In this document: positions 1 to 6,125 of the stretch, one piece after another
How positions within the stretch are numbered: position 1 is the stretch's first letter
Layout: each line of letters opens with the position of its first letter
NCBI GenBank assembly: GCA_934590505.1
Contig: CAKTPC010000119.1
Coordinates: 1-6,136, forward strand
Source of the DNA: an uncultured Oscillospiraceae bacterium
GTDB taxonomy: Bacteria; Bacillota; Clostridia; Oscillospirales; Oscillospiraceae
Direction of reading: 5' to 3'
DNA: 6,136 nt
The notes under the pieces: model-generated
Told to the model about the DNA's origin: nothing
Databases searched by the model: none
The model's input: the letters and a program-made list of their open reading frames with translations, nothing else
Translations under genes and position numbers: made by a program

Positions 1-312
1 CTGGATAAGAGTATCTGCCCGATAGACTGGAACAAAACGCCGCGTGAGGTGCTCAAGCATATATACGGGCTCCAGCCGTGGCCGGTGGCCACGATGGAGC
101 TTGAGGGCAAGACGGTGCGCGTTTTTGCTGCGAAGTATACGGACGGGAAAACCGAAAAGACGCCCGGAGCCGTGGTCAGCGCAGATAATGGCGGGCTTGA
201 GATCGCCTGCGCCGGCGGTGAGACGCTGCTCATAACCGAGCTTCAGGCTCCCGGGAAGAAGCGCATGGGCGCTGAGGACTACCTCAGAGGACATCAGATC
301 AAGGTAGAGTAA
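1..312 (+). CDS. fmt: Methionyl-tRNA formyltransferase, C-terminal part (5' truncated by window edge)
   Basis: Fmt transfers a formyl group from 10-formyl-THF to Met-tRNAi, giving the initiator fMet-tRNA in the cytoplasm. The reading frame is open from base 1 and ends at TAA 310-312, leaving 103 residues. These match the Fmt C-terminal, OB-fold-like tRNA-binding domain. A CPIDW segment (residues 6-10 of the fragment) is followed by REVLKHIYGLQPWP, the family's 'IR(A/G)-x-NPWP' block. After it come a beta-rich stretch with LEGKTVRV and a closing APGKKRM segment, corresponding to the family's C-terminal 'QxxGKKxM' motif. The catalytic formyltransferase domain, with its Asn/His/Asp residues and roughly 210 residues of a usual ~310-320, lies upstream of the window. 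It is probably intact there, since nothing in this part is broken. The stop lies 5 nt before rsmB, so the two genes are very likely cotranscribed. In many Clostridia a zinc-peptidase gene sits between them; here it does not. Confidence 0.95.
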   Translation: MDKSICPIDWNKTPREVLKHIYGLQPWPVATMELEGKTVRVFAAKYTDGKTEKTPGAVVSADNGGLEIACAGGETLLITELQAPGKKRMGAEDYLRGHQIKVE

Positions 313-317
313 GGAAT

Positions 318-1631
318 ATGCAGACAGGGGCAAGGGAAGCCGCGCTTGAGACGCTTATGCGCTGCCGTCGTGATGGTGCGTGGTCGGGCGCGTCAATTGA
401 CGCCGGAATAAAAAAATATGAACTTAGCCGCCGGGACGCGGCGCTGGCGTCACGGCTGTGTCTGGGAGTTATCCAGAACAGCAGCCTCTGCGATTATTAT
501 ATCGGATGCTGCTGCGGTGCGAAGCTTGAGCCGAAGGTGCGCGACATACTGCGCATGGGAGTATACCAGCTGCTGTTTCTGGACAGAATACCGGCCAGAG
601 CTGCGGTCAGCGAGGCAGTCGTGCTGTGCAAAAGCCAAGGCTGTGCGAGAGCGGCGGGGCTTGTGAACGCCGTGCTGCGCAGGATCGCCGACCATATAAA
701 TTCTCTGCCGCCAATACCAGGCGAGGGCACGGCAGGCTATCTCTCGATAAAATACAGCCATCCCGAATGGCTGGTGCAGTATCTTATAGACCGCAAGGGC
801 TATGATTTCACGGAAGAGTTCCTGCGCTGCTGCAACAGTCCTGCGCCGCTGAGCATTCAGGTGAACACACTGAAGGTCAGCGCGGCGGACTACGCACGGG
901 CGCTTGCGAGAGCGGAGCTTGAATATGAGCGCTGCGATGATCCGGAGGGCTGCATCACGCTCCCGGGTGGTTCGGCAACGGAGCTTCCGGGCTTTGACGA
1001 GGGGCTGTTCTACGTGCAGGACCGCGCTGCACGAATGGCGGTGGAGATCGCCGCGCCGAAAGCTGGTATGCGCGTGCTCGATGCCTGCTCCTGCCCCGGC
1101 GGGAAATCCTTCGCAGCGGCGATAGCTATGGAAAACCGCGGCCGCATACTTGCCTGCGACATTCACGAGAAGAAGCTGCGCCTTGTGAGAGACGGCGCGC
1201 AGCGGCTCGGGATAGGCATTATAGAGACAGCTGCGATGGATGCGAGGAATTTTCGGGCAGAGCTTGCGGAGAGCTTCGATGTCGCCATTGCGGATGTGCC
1301 GTGTTCGGGCTTCGGCGTTATTGCGAAGAAGCCGGAGATACGCTCCAAAACGCCGGAGAGCATTGCGGAGCTTCCGAAAATACAGGGCGAGATACTGGAC
1401 AACGTTTCAAAATATGTGCGTCCGGGCGGCGTGCTGCTATACTCGACCTGCACCGTGACGGCGGAAGAGAACGAAAATACGGTAAACGCGTTTCTTGAAA
1501 GAAACAGGGACTATAGGGCGGAGCCGTTCGAGGTCTGCGGCATCAGCGCACCGGAGGGGATGTACACCTTCTGGCCGAATGTCGACAAGACGGACGGGTT
1601 CTTTGCCGCAAAGCTGAGAAGGCGGCAGTGA
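318..1631 (+). CDS. rsmB: 16S rRNA (cytosine-C5) methyltransferase RsmB (Sun/Fmu)
   Basis: RsmB uses SAM to make m5C967 (E. coli numbering) in 16S rRNA. The 437-residue protein has the usual length and two-part layout. Residues 5-130 form the NusB-like RNA-binding domain, including VRDILRMGVYQLLFLDRIP at 74-92. A linker carries the SHPEWLV signature at 147-153. The Rossmann methyltransferase domain covers about 170-437. Visible motifs are: SAM loop DACSCPGGKS (255-264), Asp281 for the ribose, Asp308, motif IV DVPCSG (326-331, Cys329 for product release) and motif VI YSTCT (375-379, Cys378 the expected nucleophile). The SAM loop differs from the common DACAAPGGKT. The protein is cysteine-rich (18 Cys, including CCC at 64-66). 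The ATG start fits the beginning of the NusB domain. An AAGGA at 311-315 is only 2 nt away, so initiation may rely on coupling to the fmt stop. The 3' end overlaps the possible rlmN GTG start. Confidence 0.96.
   Translation: MQTGAREAALETLMRCRRDGAWSGASIDAGIKKYELSRRDAALASRLCLGVIQNSSLCDYYIGCCCGAKLEPKVRDILRMGVYQLLFLDRIPARAAVSEAVVLCKSQGCARAAGLVNAVLRRIADHINSLPPIPGEGTAGYLSIKYSHPEWLVQYLIDRKGYDFTEEFLRCCNSPAPLSIQVNTLKVSAADYARALARAELEYERCDDPEGCITLPGGSATELPGFDEGLFYVQDRAARMAVEIAAPKAGMRVLDACSCPGGKSFAAAIAMENRGRILACDIHEKKLRLVRDGAQRLGIGIIETAAMDARNFRAELAESFDVAIADVPCSGFGVIAKKPEIRSKTPESIAELPKIQGEILDNVSKYVRPGGVLLYSTCTVTAEENENTVNAFLERNRDYRAEPFEVCGISAPEGMYTFWPNVDKTDGFFAAKLRRRQ
1616..1622 (+). promoter_or_regulatory. 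Candidate ribosome binding site for rlmN
   Basis: GAGAAGG lies within the last codons of rsmB and resembles the Shine-Dalgarno consensus with one mismatch. It is 5 nt from a GTG at 1628 and 11 nt from an ATG at 1634. Both are in the same frame, and the spacing does not clearly decide between them. Confidence 0.5.
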
Positions 1632-2665
1632 TTATGAAAAAAGATATAGTTTCAATGCTGCCTGAGGAGCTTGAGCAGGACTTCGTGCTCATGGGCGAAC
1701 AGAAGTTCAGGGCAAAGCAGGTGTTCCAGTGGCTCAGCCGCGGTGTGCGTGACTTTGATAAGATGACGAATCTTTCAAAGCCGCTGCGTGAAAAGCTCAA
1801 GAGCGAATACGAGCTGTACGAACCGAGGGTCATCGGCAAGCAGGTCTCGTCCATCGATGGAACAATTAAGTATTTATGGGAACTTAAGGACGGCAACGCC
1901 GTCGAAACAGTTGTGATGAGCTATAAGCACGGCAACACTGTGTGCGTCTCGTCACAGGTCGGCTGCCGTCAAGGCTGCGCGTTCTGCGCCTCGACTATAG
2001 GCGGACTTGTACGTAATCTCGAACCGTCCGAGATATTGGACGAGGTTTTATTTTCGCAGCTTGATTCAGGAAAGACGATATCGAACATCGTCCTCATGGG
2101 CATAGGCGAGCCACTTGATAATTTCGATAATGTCATGCGCTTCCTGAAGCTTGTGAACAGACCGGATGGCGCGAATATCGGCATGCGTCACATTTCGCTT
2201 TCCACCTGCGGGCTGATTGAGCGATTTGACGAGCTTGCCGAGCGTGACATGCAGCTGACTCTTTCTGTATCGCTGCACGCACCGGACGATGAGACACGCT
2301 CGAAGATCATGCCGGCAAACCGCGGACGCGGGGTCGACGCGCTTATCGCTGCGTGCCGTCGGTATTATGAAAAGACCGGGCGGCGGATATCATTCGAGTA
2401 CGCGATGATAGACGGTGTGAACGACACGGAGCACCACGCGCGGCTCCTTGCAAAACATGCGAGAGCCGTCGCCGCACACGTGAATCTTATCCCGCTCAAC
2501 CATGTTGAGGAGCGCCAGTTCCAGCCGTCAACACCGGAGCACATGAAATCGTTTATAAAGATACTCGAGGATAACGGCGTGAACGTCACCGTCAGGCGCA
2601 AGCTCGGCGGGGATGTGGACGCTTCCTGCGGCCAGCTGCGCAGGAAGATGCAGAAAAAGCAGTGA
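1628..2665 (+). CDS. rlmN: Dual-specificity 23S rRNA (A2503-C2) / tRNA (A37-C2) methyltransferase RlmN, radical SAM
   Basis: RlmN methylates C2 of A2503 in 23S rRNA and, in E. coli, of A37 in some tRNAs, by ping-pong radical-SAM chemistry. From GTG 1628 the protein has 345 residues, slightly below the usual ~350-385. An N-terminal helical domain (about 8-60; GEQKFRAKQVFQWL at 23-36) precedes the radical-SAM barrel. The CX3CX2C cluster ligands are Cys113, Cys117 and Cys120. The SAM-binding MGIGEP is at 157-162. The two mechanistic cysteines are present: Cys106 in TVCVSSQ, seven residues before the cluster, and Cys334 in DASCGQL near the C-terminus, the methyl-carrying residue (E. coli Cys118 and Cys355). 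The second start option, ATG 1634, would remove two residues (343 aa) and leave a 2-nt gap to rsmB instead of a 4-nt overlap. Either arrangement implies translational coupling. Complete Cys placement identifies RlmN; the resistance homologue Cfr is unlikely given this housekeeping context. Confidence 0.96.
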   Translation: MIMKKDIVSMLPEELEQDFVLMGEQKFRAKQVFQWLSRGVRDFDKMTNLSKPLREKLKSEYELYEPRVIGKQVSSIDGTIKYLWELKDGNAVETVVMSYKHGNTVCVSSQVGCRQGCAFCASTIGGLVRNLEPSEILDEVLFSQLDSGKTISNIVLMGIGEPLDNFDNVMRFLKLVNRPDGANIGMRHISLSTCGLIERFDELAERDMQLTLSVSLHAPDDETRSKIMPANRGRGVDALIAACRRYYEKTGRRISFEYAMIDGVNDTEHHARLLAKHARAVAAHVNLIPLNHVEERQFQPSTPEHMKSFIKILEDNGVNVTVRRKLGGDVDASCGQLRRKMQKKQ

Positions 2666-2691
2666 TCCCCGGCAGGGACACCGGGAGAAAA

Positions 2692-2697
2692 TGAGGA
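2692..2697 (+). promoter_or_regulatory. Ribosome binding site of prpC
   Basis: TGAGGA sits 4 nt before ATG 2702 in the 36-nt rlmN-prpC gap. It supports that start. An ATG at 2691 just upstream is out of frame and meets a stop after four codons. Confidence 0.6.
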
Positions 2698-2701
2698 CGA
2701 T

Positions 2702-3448
2702 ATGAAAAGCTTTGGCCTTACCGACAAGGGAAAAGTCAGGAAAGACAATCAGGACTGCTTTATCATTGAGAGCTGCCCTGCGCGCAGCTGCCTTATCGCC
2801 GCGCTTTGCGACGGTATGGGCGGGGAGAACGCAGGTGAGATCGCAAGCGCGGTCTCGAACAAGGCTTTCGTCTCATATATATATGATCGTCTCACGTCCA
2901 GAACAATCAAAACCGTCAACTATAAGGAAGTCCTGACCAACGCCTGCGCCGAAGCAAACGGCGTTGCATATGAATATTCACTGTTTGACAAGGCATACAG
3001 CGGCATGGGCACGACCCTTGTCGGCGGCGTGATTAAGTCCGGCGGGAATGGGTATATTATCAATGTCGGCGACAGCCGCGCCTATCACATCTCCAAGCGT
3101 GCGAACAGCATATACCAGATCACAAGAGACCATTCGCTTGTCGAGGAGCTTGTGGAGGCGGGCGCGATAACGAAGGAGCAGGCAAAGCTCCACCCGCAGA
3201 AAAATGTCATCACGCGGGCGCTTGGCTCGGAGCCTGAGGTCAGACCGGACTATTTTGAGTTCACGCTACAGCCAGGGGATATCCTGCTGCTGTGCTCGGA
3301 CGGCCTTTCCAATATGGTGACCGATCTTGAAATGCTCGAATACGCGAAGGAATATCAGGATCCGGAGCTTATCTGCCGGGCACTGATGAGCAAGGCACTT
3401 ATCCGCGGTGCAAGGGACAACGTCACTGTCGTCGCGGTCATGAGATGA
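2702..3448 (+). CDS. prpC: PP2C-family (PPM) Ser/Thr protein phosphatase, PrpC/Stp
   Basis: This is a cytoplasmic metal-dependent phosphatase that reverses phosphorylation by the kinase encoded next to it, and dephosphorylates the kinase itself. At 248 residues it is a single-domain protein close to the B. subtilis PrpC length (about 254). PPM motifs appear in order: RKDNQD at 13-18 (Asp18), CDGMGG at 36-41 (Asp37), GMGTT at 101-105, NVGDSRAY at 121-128, TRDHS at 141-145, SDGLSN at 199-204 (Asp200) and ARDNVTV at 237-243 (Asp239). Asp18, Asp37, Asp200 and Asp239 correspond to the residues that coordinate the two or three Mn/Mg ions. There is no signal peptide, membrane segment or extra domain, so this is not a SpoIIE- or RsbU-type regulator. 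It lies 36 nt after rlmN and 32 nt before prkC. The phosphatase-kinase order is the normal one in Firmicutes. The alternative names stp and pphA describe the same family. Confidence 0.95.
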   Translation: MKSFGLTDKGKVRKDNQDCFIIESCPARSCLIAALCDGMGGENAGEIASAVSNKAFVSYIYDRLTSRTIKTVNYKEVLTNACAEANGVAYEYSLFDKAYSGMGTTLVGGVIKSGGNGYIINVGDSRAYHISKRANSIYQITRDHSLVEELVEAGAITKEQAKLHPQKNVITRALGSEPEVRPDYFEFTLQPGDILLLCSDGLSNMVTDLEMLEYAKEYQDPELICRALMSKALIRGARDNVTVVAVMR

Positions 3449-3457
3449 AGTTTCCCA

Positions 3458-3475
3458 TGGAGTATCGTGGAGTAT
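3458..3475 (+). repeat. Short direct repeat carrying two Shine-Dalgarno-like copies before prkC
   Basis: TGGAGTAT occurs at 3458-3465 and again at 3468-3475, a 10-nt period in the 32-nt prpC-prkC gap. Each copy carries a GGAG core. The second (GTGGAG, 3467-3472) is 8 nt before ATG 3481 and is the likely ribosome binding site. The first is about 18 nt away, too far for normal initiation at that ATG. Confidence 0.55.
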
Positions 3476-3480
3476 AATAT

Positions 3481-5169
3481 ATGGAAAACAACGACAAATA
3501 TATAGGCACATTGCTTGACGACCGATACGAGATCTTGCAGATAATCGGCGAGGGCGGCATGGCCATCGTATATAAGGCGCTCGACCATAGGCTCAACCGC
3601 AATGTTGCGGTGAAGATCATGCGCGAGGACATGCTGGCAGATGAGGAGTTCAGGAGCCGCTTCTGCGCCGAGGCGCACGCCGTTGCGATGCTGTCTCATC
3701 CGAATATTGTGGCGGTGTACGACGTCAGCCACAGCGATGCTATGGAATACATAGTCATGGAGTTGGTGGAGGGCATCACGCTGCGGCAGTATATGGACAG
3801 GCGCGGTGCGCTTGCGTGGCGCGAGGTGCTGCATTTCACAAAGCAGATCGCGAAGGCGATATCCCACGCCCACGAGCGCGGGATAATCCACCGCGATATA
3901 AAGCCGCAGAACGTCATGATGCTGCGCGACGGCACTGTCAAGGTCGCTGACTTCGGCATTGCCGCGCTTGAAAATGAAATATATGAAAATAACGGACAGG
4001 CCGTAGGGTCGATACACTACATTGCGCCCGAACAGGCGCGCGGCGAGTGCCCGGATGCGCGCAGTGATGTGTATTCTCTGGGCGTTGTCATGTATGAAAT
4101 GCTCACGGGGCATAAGCCATACGAGGGCGATACGATAGGTGAGATCGCCGTAAAGCATATGAACGCCGACCCCGAGCCGCCGCACGAGCTCGTCCCGGAT
4201 ATTCCGCCCGAGCTTGAGCGCATTACGCTCAAAGCTATGAGCGCGCCGATAGATGAGCGCTACCAGTCTGCAAACGAGCTGCTTCACGACCTTGACGCGT
4301 TTACTCAGGCGCAGCTCAAGACTGAGGACGAGGAGCAGGAAGATGACTTTGAGAACCCGGCAGTCGTACCCATACGCTCCGTGAGCGAGATGGATAAGGA
4401 GCGCTACGCCGTGCGGCACCGCCGCGCGCAGAGCGTGAGCTTTCTTTCGGGCGTGTTCGGAGCAATCGTGCTCAGCATACTGCTGTTCGCGTTCCTGTGG
4501 GATTTCTGGCTCGGTGAGATATTCTCCCCGGCGGAGCGCATCAGCCTGCCAAACTTCATCGGCAGCAATTATCAGGCCGTCGTTGAAAATGCCGACCTTG
4601 CGGCAATGTACAGCTTCAATGTCGTCTACGTTGTGGACACGAACACCGAGAGCGGCACGATACTTGGGCAGGACCCGAGCCCCGGCAGGAGCATGATGGT
4701 CACGCCAGAAGGTATCCGCGTGGAGCTTACCGTCAGCACAGGGACTATCTTTACGGCTGTCCCGGACGTTGTGAACATCGACTACCGCGAAGCGAAGAAC
4801 CGCCTCCAACAGGCAGGCTTCCAGGTCGAGATCGAAAACGCGACCTCTAATTCCGTCACAAAGGACTATGTGATAAGCACAAGCCCCGCCGCGAATGAGC
4901 AGCTCAGCGCGGGCTCGACGGTGTATGTGACCGTCAGCTCCGGTCCGGAGATTGGCCACGTCGAGATGCCGAACCTTGTTGGGCTTACCGAGGACGCTGC
5001 GATATCAAAGCTTGAGAGCGTCGGACTCAGCTACGGCGGCTCCGACAGAGTCTCAAGCGACCTTGACGCGGGCACGGTCATCGGCCAAAGCATCAACGCA
5101 TTTACTGAGGTAGAGGAGCACTCCAAGATTCAGCTTAAGGTATCCTCCGGCCCGGATAATTACAGGTGA
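3481..5169 (+). CDS. prkC: PASTA-domain membrane Ser/Thr protein kinase (PrkC/StkP/PknB family)
   Basis: This is a Hanks-type kinase that senses peptidoglycan or lipid II outside the cell and phosphorylates cytoplasmic targets in division, wall synthesis and translation. It has 562 residues. The kinase domain is about 16-275: glycine loop GEGGMA 23-28, Lys45 (VAVKIM), Glu64 of helix C, HRDIKPQN 137-144 (Asp139 catalytic), DFG 157-159, IAPEQ 181-185 and DVYSLG 196-201. A short linker with an acidic patch (281-292) and a basic juxtamembrane stretch (RHRR, 312-315) leads to one membrane helix at about 319-343. Three PASTA repeats follow outside: about 354-421, 424-488 and 494-558, each starting with a (L/V/M)P-[DN] turn and ending in VS(T/S)G. 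The protein stops right after the third repeat, without the extra C-terminal domain of B. subtilis PrkC (~648 aa). Catalytic residues are complete, but the activation segment contains no threonine, which is unusual. Its neighbour prpC supplies the opposing activity. Confidence 0.97.
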   Translation: MENNDKYIGTLLDDRYEILQIIGEGGMAIVYKALDHRLNRNVAVKIMREDMLADEEFRSRFCAEAHAVAMLSHPNIVAVYDVSHSDAMEYIVMELVEGITLRQYMDRRGALAWREVLHFTKQIAKAISHAHERGIIHRDIKPQNVMMLRDGTVKVADFGIAALENEIYENNGQAVGSIHYIAPEQARGECPDARSDVYSLGVVMYEMLTGHKPYEGDTIGEIAVKHMNADPEPPHELVPDIPPELERITLKAMSAPIDERYQSANELLHDLDAFTQAQLKTEDEEQEDDFENPAVVPIRSVSEMDKERYAVRHRRAQSVSFLSGVFGAIVLSILLFAFLWDFWLGEIFSPAERISLPNFIGSNYQAVVENADLAAMYSFNVVYVVDTNTESGTILGQDPSPGRSMMVTPEGIRVELTVSTGTIFTAVPDVVNIDYREAKNRLQQAGFQVEIENATSNSVTKDYVISTSPAANEQLSAGSTVYVTVSSGPEIGHVEMPNLVGLTEDAAISKLESVGLSYGGSDRVSSDLDAGTVIGQSINAFTEVEEHSKIQLKVSSGPDNYR

Positions 5170-5170
5170 G
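5164..5170 (+). promoter_or_regulatory. Shine-Dalgarno-like sequence of rsgA overlapping the prkC stop
   Basis: AGGTGAG contains the prkC stop codon (TGA 5167-5169) and lies just 2 nt before ATG 5173. Ribosomes finishing prkC would sit on the rsgA start region, so translation of the two genes is probably coupled. Confidence 0.5.
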
Positions 5171-5172
5171 CA

Positions 5173-6051
5173 ATGACTGAGGGAATAATCATAAAAGCGC
5201 TCAGCGGCTTTTATTATGTGGAGACTGGGCTTGGCGTGCTTGAGTGCCGCGCGAGAGGACGATTCCGCCTTGACGGCACGTCACCGCTCGTCGGTGACAG
5301 GGTGCTGTGCAGCCCCGAGGCGAACGGCAAGGGGCGTATAGACTCCGTGCGCGAGCGGCGCAATTGGTTCATCCGTCCCGCCGTCGCGAATGTTGACACG
5401 CTCGTGTTCGTCGCTGCGAACACGAACCCCGTGACCGATCCTTTCCTTGCCGACAGGATATCCGTTATCGCGGCCGAAGCGGACTGTGAGTTTGTGCTGT
5501 GCATAAACAAAACGGACATCGACCCCGGCGATACGCTGTACACGGCGTTTACAAAAGCGGGCTTTCGAGTCCTGCGCACAAGCGCGGAGACCGGCGAGGG
5601 CATAGATGAGCTGCGCCGGGCGCTGAAAGGGCAGGTCTGTGCCTTTACTGGCAACTCCGGTGTCGGCAAGTCGAGCATACTCAACGTGCTCATTCCGGGG
5701 ATAAACATCGAGACGGGCGAGGTCAGTGAGCGCCTTGGCCGAGGGAAGCACACGACGAGGCACGTCGAACTCTACGACCTCGGCGAAGGTACATTCATAG
5801 CCGACACTCCGGGCTTTGCCTCACTTGACGTGGAGATGATATGCGAGATCAGCAAGGAGGGCCTGCAGCACTGCTTTATTGATTTCACTCCGTACATAGG
5901 CAAGTGCCGCTTTAATGACTGTGCGCACCTCAAAGAGCCGGGCTGCGCCGTGACGGCGGCAGTCGCAGCGGGGGAGATAGCCCCCAGCCGTTACAGTTCC
6001 TATCAGCGGCTGTATGAAATAATCGCGCAGCGTAAGTCCTGGGAAAACTGA
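5173..6051 (+). CDS. rsgA: Ribosome small-subunit-dependent GTPase RsgA (YjeQ/CpgA)
   Basis: RsgA is a late 30S assembly GTPase that checks the decoding region and releases on GTP hydrolysis stimulated by the 30S subunit. The 292-residue protein is close to B. subtilis CpgA (298) and has the three expected parts. An N-terminal OB-fold (about 1-68) opens with EGIIIKALSGFYYV and has SPLVGDRV at 37-44. The GTPase domain (about 70-225) is circularly permuted, with motifs in the order G4 NKTD 112-115, G5 TSAETGEG 136-143, G1 GNSGVGKSS 160-168, G2 GKHTTRHV 191-198 and G3 DTPG 211-214. Phe215 follows G3 where Ras-like proteins have the catalytic Gln, as is normal for this family. The C-terminal zinc domain shows Cys245, Cys250, His252 and Cys258. 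It starts 3 nt after prkC. In B. subtilis this GTPase is a PrkC substrate; the mapped Thr166 position appears to be Val155 here. Confidence 0.97.
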   Translation: MTEGIIIKALSGFYYVETGLGVLECRARGRFRLDGTSPLVGDRVLCSPEANGKGRIDSVRERRNWFIRPAVANVDTLVFVAANTNPVTDPFLADRISVIAAEADCEFVLCINKTDIDPGDTLYTAFTKAGFRVLRTSAETGEGIDELRRALKGQVCAFTGNSGVGKSSILNVLIPGINIETGEVSERLGRGKHTTRHVELYDLGEGTFIADTPGFASLDVEMICEISKEGLQHCFIDFTPYIGKCRFNDCAHLKEPGCAVTAAVAAGEIAPSRYSSYQRLYEIIAQRKSWEN

Positions 6052-6062
6052 ATAGCGGACAC

Positions 6063-6125
6063 ATAAAACGACCGTCCGCCGCGTAGAATGCAGAGAATAC
6101 ATTTCGCGGGGGGCGGTCATTTTAT
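6063..6125 (+). terminator. Large imperfect hairpin after rsgA, probable (possibly bidirectional) Rho-independent terminator
   Basis: The arms at 6063-6083 and 6105-6125 are inverted copies of 21 nt. Eighteen positions form Watson-Crick pairs, one forms G-U, and two are mismatched (C-A and G-G). The GC-rich core (GACCG...CGCG) can extend into the loop through five more pairs (6086-6090 with 6100-6104), leaving a 9-nt loop. The outer ends are ATAAAA on the left and TTTTAT on the right, giving a U-run after the GC stem in either direction. It begins 11 nt after the rsgA stop, where an operon terminator is expected. The symmetric A and U tracts would suit a convergent gene downstream, which the window does not reach. 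A dispersed palindromic repeat is the main alternative. Confidence 0.65.

Noticed and set aside
450..1166. A 238-codon minus-strand open frame inside rsmB
   Set aside because: It is an antisense shadow of a clear RsmB coding region, with no family motif and no ribosome binding site that stands out.
1628..2665. Cfr-type antibiotic-resistance methyltransferase instead of RlmN
   Set aside because: The gene sits in the conserved housekeeping operon with matching composition and has RlmN-like motifs (GEQKFRAKQ, MGIGEP, DASCGQL). Nothing suggests acquisition.
3457..3477. A six-codon mini-ORF (ATG to TAA) just upstream of prkC, as a possible leader peptide
   Set aside because: It has only a weak ribosome binding site, its sequence is made by the short direct repeat, and no attenuator-like structure accompanies it. 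Chance is likely.
3473..3478. Perfect TATAAT as a -10 promoter box before prkC
   Set aside because: There is no -35-like hexamer at the right distance and no extended -10 TG. Transcription would begin at or after the prkC start codon. An AT-rich spacer between ribosome binding site and start is the simpler reading.
3355..4959. A 534-codon open frame on the minus strand opposite prkC
   Set aside because: It lies entirely antisense to the end of prpC and most of prkC, whose motifs are unambiguous. Its product is rich in His, Arg, Ala, Leu and Val with no recognisable domain, as expected when GC-biased codons are read backwards.
5214..6120. Minus-strand open frames opposite rsgA, one starting inside the 3' hairpin at 6120
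   Set aside because: These are antisense to conserved RsgA motifs, and the translations have no recognisable features. A start within a strong stem would also be poorly accessible.
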